Origin: Pseudomonadota bacterium
Lineage (GTDB): Bacteria > Pseudomonadota > Alphaproteobacteria > Sphingomonadales > Sphingomonadaceae
Direction: 5' to 3'
Assembly: GCA_030271595.1 (NCBI GenBank)
Contig: JARXKO010000079.1
Coordinates: 1,183 to 6,962, forward strand
Length of the DNA stretch: 5,780 nt
Shown here: in pieces, positions 1 through 5,780 of the stretch
How the letters are laid out: every line of letters starts with the position of its first letter
Position numbering within the stretch: the first letter of the stretch is position 1
Made by a program: the position numbers and the translations under genes
Notes under the pieces: model-generated
Databases searched by the model: none
Told to the model about the DNA's origin: nothing
What the model saw: only the letters and a program-made list of their open reading frames with translations

Positions 1-311
1 GGGCCGTTGCCGTCGGTCAGATTGTCGAGGCTCCGGCGGCCGACCTGGAGCGCCATTTCCCACAGTTCGTGACCCCGCTCGGCGCCTTCCTTGACGAGAT
101 CGCTGAGTTCGCCGCCAGCTTCCGACGCGACCCGCCGGACCCTGCTTGCATCCTTGAGCGCGGCCGCGGTGGCGAGCAGCGCCGACGACACGAATTCGGC
201 CACGGCCGGATTTTCGGAAATGGCCTTGAAGCGTTCGGCAACCGACGGCGATTGCGTCCTGGCCGCCTTGCCGCCCTTGGATTTCTTGCCCTTCTTTTTG
301 TCTTTCGCCAT
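1..311 (-). CDS. Lysine-rich small protein of unknown function (partial, 3' end outside window)
   Basis: An open frame reads leftward from ATG (311-309) to the window edge, giving 103 residues without a stop. The start is supported by a purine-rich Shine-Dalgarno, AAAAGGA (327-321 on the minus strand), 9 nt upstream. Residues 1-18 are strongly basic (eight Lys and one Arg: K3, K5-7, K9-10, K12, K15, R18). The rest (about 22-98) looks like alanine-rich amphipathic helix, with an Ala/Leu/Val stretch at 36-52 and a charged segment at 53-98 containing H81-E82-L83-W84-E85-M86. There is no signal peptide and the hydrophobic stretch is too short and broken for a confident membrane segment. I recall similar short hypothetical proteins in sphingomonads, but I cannot name a family. 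The basic tail could bind nucleic acid or a polyanion; that is inference. It is transcribed divergently from ppk1 and shares its control region. Confidence 0.72.
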   Translation of the reverse strand, partial: MAKDKKKGKKSKGGKAARTQSPSVAERFKAISENPAVAEFVSSALLATAAALKDASRVRRVASEAGGELSDLVKEGAERGHELWEMALQVGRRSLDNLTDGNG

Positions 312-372
312 GCGGTTCGTTCCTTTTGTCAGGCCTTCCCTTAAGACCGTTCACCGTCGACCAATACCATTT

Positions 373-390
373 TCGTCACAGAGCTGTAAC
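373..390 (+). promoter_or_regulatory. Candidate Pho box (PhoB binding site) upstream of ppk1
   Basis: Two 7-bp half-sites, TCGTCAC (373-379) and CTGTAAC (384-390), are separated by AGAG, giving the 11-bp repeat period of a Pho box. Against the consensus CTGTNAC-N4-CTGTNAC, the second half matches fully and the first matches 5 of 7. It lies 74 nt before the preferred ppk1 ATG and 29 nt before the alternative GTG. Control of ppk-ppx by PhoB is known in several proteobacteria, so the context fits. It is a consensus reading by eye, and short sites can arise by chance. Confidence 0.5.
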
Positions 391-400
391 AAGGCTCTGT
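378..400. repeat. Inverted repeat with 7-bp arms in the ppk1 leader
   Basis: ACAGAGC (378-384) and GCTCTGT (394-400) are perfect inverted copies around a 9-nt spacer. The left arm overlaps the end of the first Pho half-site and the spacer holds most of the second. It could form a hairpin in DNA or RNA or be a regulator's dyad site. A T-run that would mark an intrinsic terminator is absent (only TTT follows), so I do not call it one. Confidence 0.4.
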
Positions 401-464
401 TTCAGATCCGCGACATGGGGTGGACCACACGGCCAAGTCTTCCAAATCGAAGCGCCGGGCGCGG

Positions 465-2600
465 ATGAGCGACGCGCCGCCGCCAAGCGCTGTGTTCGCC
501 CCCGAGCAGCGCTATTTCAACCGCGAGCTGAGCTGGCTGGCATTCAACCGGCGGGTGCTCGAGGAAGCGTGCAACGAGGCGCATCCGCTGCTCGAGCGGC
601 TGCGTTTCCTGTCGATATCGGCGAGCAACCTCGACGAATTTTTCATGGTCCGGGTGGCGGGGTTGAAGACCCACCAGGCGCTGGGCATCGAGGAGCGCTC
701 GGCCGATGGACTGACACCGGGCCAGCAATTGTCCGAGATCGCGATTGTCGCCGCGGCGCTGGTGGCCAGCCAATATGAGGTATGGGAGACGCTCCGCGAG
801 GCGCTGGCCGAGGCCGGGATCGAGGTCATTGGCGAGGAGCCGCTCGACGCCGCCGCCGAAACCTGGCTCGACCGCCATTTCCGCGAGCAGATATTCCCGG
901 TGCTGACCCCGCAGGCGATCGACCCGGCGCACCCGTTCCCGTTCATCGCCAACCTCGGCTTGACCCTGATTTTCGAGCTCAAGAAGGGCAAGGTGACGGT
1001 CAGTGAGCTGGTGCTGGCGCCGCCGACGGTGCCGCGCTTCATCCGCATCCCGGGGGAACCGGCGCGCTTCATCCCGCTCGAATCCTTGATCCGGCGCAAG
1101 ACCGATTATCTGTTCCCCAAATATACCGTCGTGCGCGGCGGTGCCTTCCGCATCCTGCGCGACAGCGACATCGAGGTCGAGGAGGAAGCCGAGGATCTGG
1201 TGCGGTTCTTCCAGACCGCGATCAAGCGGCGGCGGCGCGGGCGCGTCGTCCGGCTCGAGCTCGAACCCGATTTGCCCAAAAGCCTTGACCGCGGGATCAA
1301 GGACGGGCTCCACGCCGCCCAGGCGATCATCGCCGAAGCGCCGGGACTGCTCGGGCTCGCCGATCTGTCCCTGCTGGTCGAGGAAGACCGACCCGACCTC
1401 AAATTCCCGCCGTTCGATCCGCGCTTTCCCGAGCGCATCCTCGAACATGGCGGCGACAGTTTCGCGGCCATCCGCGAAAAGGACATTCTGGCCCACCACC
1501 CGTATGAAAGTTTCGAGGCGGTGGTCGAGTTCATCAAGCAGGCCGCGGCCGACCCCGATGTGGTGGCGATCAAGCAGACGTTGTACCGGGCGGGCAAGCA
1601 GTCGGCGATCCTGCGCGCGCTGATCGACGCCGCCGAAGCGGGCAAATCGGTGACCGCGGTGGTCGAGCTCAAAGCGAGGTTCGAGGAGGAGCAGAATCTG
1701 ATGTGGGCGAGCGCGCTCGAGCGCGCCGGGGTCCAGGTGGTGTATGGCTTCATCGACTGGAAAACTCACGCCAAGGTGTCGATGGTCGTGCGCCGCGAGA
1801 ACAAGGGCTTCCGCACCTACTGCCATTTCGGGACCGGCAATTATCACCCGGTGACGGCGCGCATCTACACCGACCTCAGTTACTTCACCGCCGACCCGAG
1901 CATCGGCCGCGACGCCGCCAAATTGTTCAATTACATCACCGGCTACCTCGAGCCGACAAGCCTCAAGCAACTGGTCATTTCGCCGCAGAAAATGCGCGAT
2001 GAATTGCTGCGCCTGATCGATTCCGAAATCGCCGCCGCCAAGGACGGGCGGCCGGCCGCTGTGTGGGCCAAGATGAATTCGCTGGTCGACCCGCAAATCA
2101 TCGACAAGATGTATGAAGCGAGCAACGCCGGGGTGCCGATCGACCTCGTCGTGCGCGGCATTTGCTGCCTTCGCCCGGGCGTCCCGGAAATGTCCCGGAA
2201 CATCTCCGTCAAGTCGATCGTCGGGCGCTTCCTCGAACATTCGCGAATGTGGTGTTTCGCCAACGGCCACGAGCTGCCGCACCCCGACGCCAAAGTCTAT
2301 ATCAGCTCGGCCGACTGGATGCCGCGCAACTTCGACCGGCGGATCGAATATATGCTGCCGATCACCAACAAGACGGTTCATGCGCAGTTGCTCGACCAGG
2401 TGATGGTCGCCAATCTGATCGACAATCAGCAAAGCTGGCGGTTGAACCCCGACGGCAGTTACCAGCGGCTCCAGCCCAAGCCCGACCAGATCTTCAACCT
2501 CCATGATTATTTTATGTCCAACCCGTCATTGTCGGGGCGCGGCCAGGCGCTAAAGAAGGGACGCAGAGTTCCCAAGCTGCGCTTTCAACGGGGACGGTAA
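465..2600 (+). CDS. ppk1: Polyphosphate kinase 1 (PPK1)
   Basis: PPK1 reversibly transfers the gamma phosphate of ATP to inorganic polyphosphate through a phosphohistidine intermediate. The 711-residue protein is of normal family length (about 690-730). The N-terminal domain carries RYFNRELSW (16-24) and [10 protein letters not shown] (near 54-63). The two phospholipase-D-like catalytic domains hold [10 protein letters not shown] with R375, [12 protein letters not shown] with R405, KTHAK with the phosphorylated H435, [10 protein letters not shown] with H454, Y468, VRG with R564, and RFLEH with H592. These are the active-site residues of the E. coli enzyme as I remember it, at matching spacing, so it should be active. 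The C-terminus is basic. I chose ATG 465 because it leaves about 15 residues before the conserved RYFNRELSW, as in relatives I recall. The frame also extends to GTG 420, adding a Lys/Arg-rich 15-residue leader (726 aa). Neither start has a clear Shine-Dalgarno. It is followed by ppx after 9 nt, almost certainly in one operon, with probable PhoB control from the upstream Pho box. Confidence 0.97.
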   Translation: MSDAPPPSAVFAPEQRYFNRELSWLAFNRRVLEEACNEAHPLLERLRFLSISASNLDEFFMVRVAGLKTHQALGIEERSADGLTPGQQLSEIAIVAAALVASQYEVWETLREALAEAGIEVIGEEPLDAAAETWLDRHFREQIFPVLTPQAIDPAHPFPFIANLGLTLIFELKKGKVTVSELVLAPPTVPRFIRIPGEPARFIPLESLIRRKTDYLFPKYTVVRGGAFRILRDSDIEVEEEAEDLVRFFQTAIKRRRRGRVVRLELEPDLPKSLDRGIKDGLHAAQAIIAEAPGLLGLADLSLLVEEDRPDLKFPPFDPRFPERILEHGGDSFAAIREKDILAHHPYESFEAVVEFIKQAAADPDVVAIKQTLYRAGKQSAILRALIDAAEAGKSVTAVVELKARFEEEQNLMWASALERAGVQVVYGFIDWKTHAKVSMVVRRENKGFRTYCHFGTGNYHPVTARIYTDLSYFTADPSIGRDAAKLFNYITGYLEPTSLKQLVISPQKMRDELLRLIDSEIAAAKDGRPAAVWAKMNSLVDPQIIDKMYEASNAGVPIDLVVRGICCLRPGVPEMSRNISVKSIVGRFLEHSRMWCFANGHELPHPDAKVYISSADWMPRNFDRRIEYMLPITNKTVHAQLLDQVMVANLIDNQQSWRLNPDGSYQRLQPKPDQIFNLHDYFMSNPSLSGRGQALKKGRRVPKLRFQRGR

Positions 2601-2609
2601 AGTGGACGA

Positions 2610-4067
2610 GTGGCAAGCCCCGACCCAGTAGCAATCATCGACATCGGGTCGAACTCGGTGCGGCTGGTGGTCTATGGCGGTCCGGCGCGGGTGCCGGCGC
2701 CGATCTTCAACGAAAAAGTGCTCGCCGGCCTCGGCTCGGGGCTCGACAAGACCGGCAGCCTCAAGCCTTCGGCCCGAGCCAAGGCGCTGGCCGCGCTCGA
2801 GCGGTTCAAGATCCTGCTCGGACATATGCGGGTGACCAAGGTGCGGGTGCTCGCCACCGCCGCCATCCGCGACGCCGACGACGGGCCCGACTTCGTCCGC
2901 GACGCAAGGCGCATCGGCTTTCATTGCGAAGTGATTCCGGCCGAGGAGGAAGCGCGGCTGGCCGGCGAAGGCGTGATTTCGGGAATCCCCGAGGCCGACG
3001 GGATTGTCGGCGACCTTGGCGGCGGCAGTCTGGAACTGGTCGATGTCGCCGGCGGCAAGGCCAGGCCGGGGATTTCGCTGCCCCTCGGCGTGCTTCGGAT
3101 CGGCGTTTCGGCGGAGGATGAAAAAGCCGCGCGCAAGACCATTCGCTCAGCGCTCAAGGATGCCGGCATGATCGACCGCGGGCGCGGCCGGGCGCTGTAT
3201 CTGGTCGGCGGATCATGGCGCGCGCTGGCGCGGATCGACATGCTCGCAAGCGACTATCCGCTGCCGATCACCCATCAATATACAATGGCGCCCGAGCGCC
3301 CCGTGGCCTTGCGCAAAATCCTCGCCTCGATCGATCCCAAATGGGCCAAGGCCGCGGCCCCGGCGCGCCACGCCACCGCGCCAGCGGCGGCAATGTTGCT
3401 GTCGGTGCTGGTCGAGGCGATCGAGCCGTCGGCGCTGGTGGTGTCGACCTTCGGCATTCGCGAAGGGCTGTTGTTTTCGCAGCTCCGTGCGGCGCAGCGG
3501 CGGGCCGACCCGTTGATCGCCGCGACCCGCGATGCCTCCAGTCACGACCAGTTGTTCGGGCGCCACGGCGATCTGCTCGACCACTGGATCGGGACGATCT
3601 TCGACGACCCGCCGGCGATGCATCGCCTGCGCCTCGCCGCCTGCCTGCTGGCCGATGTCGCGTGGCAGGCCAACCCCGCCTTCCGCGCCGGCCGCGGCGT
3701 CGAAATGGCGCTGCACGGCAATTGGGTCGGGGTCGATGCGCCCGGCCGGGTAATCATGGCGCAGGCACTGGCGAGCAATTTCGGGCGCGATAAATTGATC
3801 GATGCGCGGCTCGCGGAATTGTGCGGCGCGGGCCCGTTGCGCCGCGCCCGCGCCTGGGGCAGCGCGATGCGCCTCGCCCAGCGGGTGTCGGGCGGTGTGC
3901 CCTCGGTGCTCGAAGCGACGCGGCTCAGGATCGACGGCACGGGCTTGCTGCTGCTCGATGTCGCGCCCGGCGAGGAAGCGTTGCTCGGCGATCCGGTCAA
4001 GCGGCGGCTGGCGCGGCTGGCGGAGGCGATCGGGCTGCGCGCCGATGCCGCCGGCGCGGCGGGCTAA
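2610..4067 (+). CDS. ppx: Ppx/GppA family exopolyphosphatase
   Basis: This enzyme removes terminal phosphates from polyphosphate, opposing PPK1; members of the family may also hydrolyse pppGpp. The 485-residue protein has the actin-like (ASKHA) fold: phosphate-binding IIDIGSNSVRLVVY (9-22), LATAAIRDADDG (near 82-93), the catalytic-glutamate segment EEEARLAGEGV (112-122, E113 or E114), and the second phosphate loop DLGGGSLEL (135-143). The region from about 310 onward is the HD-like C-terminal domain found in longer Ppx proteins, with LRLAACLLADVAW (D349) and ALHGNW (H369); whether it binds metal is unclear. It starts at GTG 2610, 9 nt after the ppk1 stop and in the same frame (TAA plus three sense codons). 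The Shine-Dalgarno is weak (GGACGA directly upstream), so translation probably depends on ribosomes finishing ppk1. The two substrates, pppGpp and polyphosphate, cannot be told apart from sequence alone, but the neighbour favours polyphosphate. Confidence 0.93.
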   Translation: MASPDPVAIIDIGSNSVRLVVYGGPARVPAPIFNEKVLAGLGSGLDKTGSLKPSARAKALAALERFKILLGHMRVTKVRVLATAAIRDADDGPDFVRDARRIGFHCEVIPAEEEARLAGEGVISGIPEADGIVGDLGGGSLELVDVAGGKARPGISLPLGVLRIGVSAEDEKAARKTIRSALKDAGMIDRGRGRALYLVGGSWRALARIDMLASDYPLPITHQYTMAPERPVALRKILASIDPKWAKAAAPARHATAPAAAMLLSVLVEAIEPSALVVSTFGIREGLLFSQLRAAQRRADPLIAATRDASSHDQLFGRHGDLLDHWIGTIFDDPPAMHRLRLAACLLADVAWQANPAFRAGRGVEMALHGNWVGVDAPGRVIMAQALASNFGRDKLIDARLAELCGAGPLRRARAWGSAMRLAQRVSGGVPSVLEATRLRIDGTGLLLLDVAPGEEALLGDPVKRRLARLAEAIGLRADAAGAAG

Positions 4068-4139
4068 GCGGCGCGCCACTGACGGGATCAAGCCCCGGCG
4101 CTGTGGCGTTCGCCCGCGACCCTCGCTAGGAGGCGCGCG
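4068..4139. other. Short gap between ppx and the M20 hydrolase gene
   Basis: This 72-nt gap marks the change from polyphosphate genes to arginine-catabolism genes. I see no intrinsic terminator and no clear -35/-10 pair, so read-through from ppx is possible. GCGCGCC (4071-4077) is complementary to GGCGCGC (4132-4138), which overlaps the end of the downstream Shine-Dalgarno; such pairing is easy to find by chance in GC-rich DNA. Confidence 0.5.
4128..4133 (+). promoter_or_regulatory. Strong Shine-Dalgarno of the M20 hydrolase gene
   Basis: AGGAGG sits 6 nt before ATG 4140. It is the only full-consensus ribosome site in the window and fixes this start. It implies independent, efficient initiation, in contrast to the weak sites before ppk1 and ppx. 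Confidence 0.85.
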
Positions 4140-5351
4140 ATGCCATTGCTTTCGACCATCGAGCAGGACGCGATCGAGCGCGCGGGGGGCGAGCCGATGC
4201 TCGACCAGGTGCTGAGCTGGTCGGCGATCAACAGCGGGTCGCGCAACCTCGCCGGGCTTGGCGACATTGCCAATGTGCTGGCCAATGCCTTCGCCGCGCT
4301 GCCGGGAACGATCGAGCTGATCGAGGCGGCGCCGGTCGAGGCGGTCGATGGCGCGGGCACCGTGCAAGCGATCGAGCATGGCCGGCATTTGTGCGTCTCT
4401 GTGCGGCCCGAGGCGCCGCTGCAGATGCTGTTCACCGGCCATATGGACACGGTCTATCCGGCCGATCATAGTTTCCAGCAGACCCACTGGATCGACGAAG
4501 CCACGCTCGGTGGCCCCGGAGTTGCCGACATGAAAGGCGGGATCGCGGTCATGCTGGCGGCCTTGAAGGCGGTCGAGGCGGGCCCCGGGGCCGAGCGCTT
4601 CGGCTATGACGTGATCATCAACAGCGACGAGGAAGTCGGCTCGCTGAGCTCGGCGGCGCTGCTCGCCAGGTCCGCGCGCGGCAAGCGCGCCGCATTGACC
4701 TATGAGCCCGCTGCATTGCCCGACGGAACGCTGGCCGGGGCGCGGCCTGGAAGCGGCAATTTCGCGATCACCATCCATGGCCGGCCGGCCCATGCCGGGC
4801 GCAACCCCGAGGACGGGCGCAACGCCATTCTCGCCGCCGCCGATTTGGCGCTTCGCCTGGCCAAGGCCAAGGGTCCGCGGCTTGCGGTGAACCCGTCGCG
4901 GATCGACGGCGGCGGGCCCGGCAATGTCGTCCCCGACCTCGCCATATTGAGGGTCAATCTGCGCCCCGCCACGCCCGCGGACCAGGAACGCGCGCAGGCG
5001 ATGATCGACTCGGCGATCGCCATGGTCGCGGCCGAGCACGACGTTACCATCCACCTCCACGGCGGCTTTTCGCGCCCGCCCAAGGTGCTCAGCGCCGAGG
5101 CCGAAGCCTTGTTCGCGCTGGTCCGCGCGGCCGGCGCCGACCTTGGCCAGACGATCGGCTGGCAGCCGTCGGGCGGGGTGTGCGACGGCAATAATATCGC
5201 CGCCTGCGGGGTCCCGGTGGTCGACACCATGGGCGTGCGCGGGGGCAAGATTCACAGCCCCGAGGAATATCTGCTGGTCGACAGCCTCAAGGAACGCGCC
5301 GCGCTGTCGGCGCTGACCATCCTGCGCCTGATCGCGGAGCCCGGCGCATGA
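4140..5351 (+). CDS. M20 family metallohydrolase (carboxypeptidase G2/ArgE/DapE type), linked to astA
   Basis: A two-zinc amidohydrolase of the M20 family, 403 residues, with no signal peptide, so cytoplasmic. The motifs are in order: GHMDTVYP with ligand H101 and D103, GVADMKGG with bridging D130, DEEVGS with catalytic base E164 and ligand E165, YEP with E189, the lid/dimer domain with GRPAHAGRNPEDGRNAI (H218) at about 200-310, SGGVCDGNN (near 347-355), and a final ligand H372 in KIHSPEEY. All expected metal and catalytic residues are present, so it should be active. The GH-DTVYP and EP motifs resemble carboxypeptidase G2, which cleaves N-acyl-glutamate bonds, more than typical DapE. The stop codon overlaps the astA start (ATGA), so the two are translationally coupled. 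By inference it hydrolyses an N-succinyl amino acid of the arginine succinyltransferase pathway, most plausibly N-succinylglutamate. Other N-acyl amino acid or dipeptide substrates cannot be excluded. Confidence 0.92.
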   Translation: MPLLSTIEQDAIERAGGEPMLDQVLSWSAINSGSRNLAGLGDIANVLANAFAALPGTIELIEAAPVEAVDGAGTVQAIEHGRHLCVSVRPEAPLQMLFTGHMDTVYPADHSFQQTHWIDEATLGGPGVADMKGGIAVMLAALKAVEAGPGAERFGYDVIINSDEEVGSLSSAALLARSARGKRAALTYEPAALPDGTLAGARPGSGNFAITIHGRPAHAGRNPEDGRNAILAAADLALRLAKAKGPRLAVNPSRIDGGGPGNVVPDLAILRVNLRPATPADQERAQAMIDSAIAMVAAEHDVTIHLHGGFSRPPKVLSAEAEALFALVRAAGADLGQTIGWQPSGGVCDGNNIAACGVPVVDTMGVRGGKIHSPEEYLLVDSLKERAALSALTILRLIAEPGA

Positions 5352-5780
5352 GCTTTCGAATCCGAGCGGCGCGCGTCGATGATCTGCGCGCACTGTACAA
5401 TCTGGCCAAACTGACCGGCGGCGGATTCACCAATCTGCCGCCCGAAAAAGCGACTCTCAAGGCCAAGCTCGAGCGTTCCGAAGCCGGTTTTTCCAAGACC
5501 GAAGACAGCGTCGGCAACGACCTCTATGTGTTCATGCTCGAGAATGTCGACACCAAACAGCTGCGCGGCACGTGCCAGATATTCGGATCGGTCGGGACCG
5601 AGCAGCCGTTTTATTCCTATTTGATCTCGACCCTGACGCAGAAGAGCGACGAGCTCGGGCGGATCTTCCGCAACCAGACGCTCAACCTGACCACCGACCT
5701 TGAAGGATCGAGCGAGGTCGGCGGACTGTTCCTCCACCCGCACGAGCGCGCCGGGGGGCTTGGCATGCTGCTGGCGCGGT
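5348..5780 (+). CDS. astA: Arginine N-succinyltransferase AstA (partial, 3' end outside window)
   Basis: AstA transfers succinate from succinyl-CoA to the alpha-amino group of arginine, the first step of the AST arginine-degradation pathway. The first 144 residues are visible, roughly 40% of the usual 340 or so. They match AstA closely: an N-terminal IRAARVDDLRALYNLAKLTG followed by GGFTNLP, a KAKLERSEAGF segment, SYLISTLTQKS, and SSEVGGLFLHPHERAGGLG. The R134-A-G-G-L-G139 stretch fits the acyl-CoA-binding R/Q-x-x-G-x-G/A motif of the GNAT fold. The ATG overlaps the hydrolase stop by 4 nt (ATGA), so it is in the same operon. Other ast genes (astB, astD) would be expected next but lie beyond the window. 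No stop or frameshift is seen. Confidence 0.95.
   Translation, partial: MSFRIRAARVDDLRALYNLAKLTGGGFTNLPPEKATLKAKLERSEAGFSKTEDSVGNDLYVFMLENVDTKQLRGTCQIFGSVGTEQPFYSYLISTLTQKSDELGRIFRNQTLNLTTDLEGSSEVGGLFLHPHERAGGLGMLLAR

Larger units (their letters stand above)
312..464. promoter_or_regulatory. Divergent control region between the lysine-rich gene and ppk1
   Basis: This gap separates two outward-facing genes, so it must hold promoters or leaders for both. It is visibly more AT-rich around 365-405 than the flanking coding DNA. It contains the Shine-Dalgarno of the minus-strand gene (321-327), a candidate Pho box (373-390), an inverted repeat (378-400) and an alternative GTG start for ppk1 at 420. 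I see no good sigma70 -35/-10 pair on either strand. The nearest -10-like hexamer for ppk1 is TCAGAT (402-407), 11 nt beyond the Pho box, a spacing typical of PhoB-activated promoters but with only 3 of 6 bases matching TATAAT. Confidence 0.6.

Noticed and set aside
378..400. Intrinsic terminator for transcripts entering from either side
   Set aside because: The stem is only 7 bp with a 9-nt loop and lacks a following T-run on either strand.
69..468. Plus-strand open frames at 69-344 and 91-468
   Set aside because: They overlap the minus-strand lysine-rich gene, which has a better Shine-Dalgarno and codon pattern. Their products look like antisense translation. Only the last 17 codons of the second (from 415) are kept, as a possible leader.
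402..2504. A 700-codon open frame on the minus strand opposite ppk1
   Set aside because: It lies wholly within a certain PPK1 gene. Its product is rich in Arg, His, Asp and Gly with no recognisable domain, as expected for the antisense shadow of a gene with GC-rich third positions.
3213..5393. A 726-codon open frame on the minus strand opposite ppx, the M20 gene and the start of astA
   Set aside because: It spans three well-supported plus-strand genes and the gap between ppx and the M20 gene. Its composition is Arg/Gly/Ala/Asp-rich and low in motifs. In GC-rich DNA stops are rare in this antisense frame, so length alone is not evidence.
5252..5743. A 163-codon minus-strand frame opposite astA
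   Set aside because: The plus strand clearly encodes AstA with conserved motifs; the minus frame has no support of its own.

Overview
This is a GC-rich alphaproteobacterial chromosomal segment, most likely from a sphingomonad (Sphingomonadales). That assignment rests on remembered family resemblance: the PPK1 and Ppx/GppA sequence style, and an arginine succinyltransferase preceded by an M20 hydrolase. No search was run. I see no mobile elements, CRISPR arrays, tRNAs or rRNAs. The region reads as housekeeping metabolism with tightly packed genes.

Layout. (1) Bases 1-311, minus strand: the 5' part of a gene for a small protein with a very lysine-rich N-terminus, cut by the window edge. (2) Bases 312-464: a divergent control region with a good candidate PhoB site (Pho box), an overlapping inverted repeat and a possible 17-codon leader ORF. 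(3) Bases 465-2600, plus strand: ppk1, polyphosphate kinase; the ORF could start earlier at a GTG at 420. (4) Bases 2610-4067, plus strand: ppx, a Ppx/GppA exopolyphosphatase, 9 nt behind ppk1 and in the same frame. (5) Bases 4068-4139: a short gap with a strong Shine-Dalgarno. (6) Bases 4140-5351, plus strand: a cytoplasmic M20 (carboxypeptidase G2/ArgE/DapE type) hydrolase. (7) Bases 5348-5780, plus strand: the start of astA, arginine N-succinyltransferase, overlapping the hydrolase by ATGA and running off the window.

The genes form two functional pairs. ppk1-ppx makes and degrades polyphosphate, and the Pho box suggests phosphate-starvation control. The M20 hydrolase and astA look like the start of an arginine succinyltransferase (AST) catabolic operon. 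The hydrolase may perform the final desuccinylation done by AstE (family M14) in enterobacteria. I found no convincing novel defence or mobile system. The points most worth following are the possible AstE replacement, the Pho box, and the lysine-rich protein divergent from ppk1.
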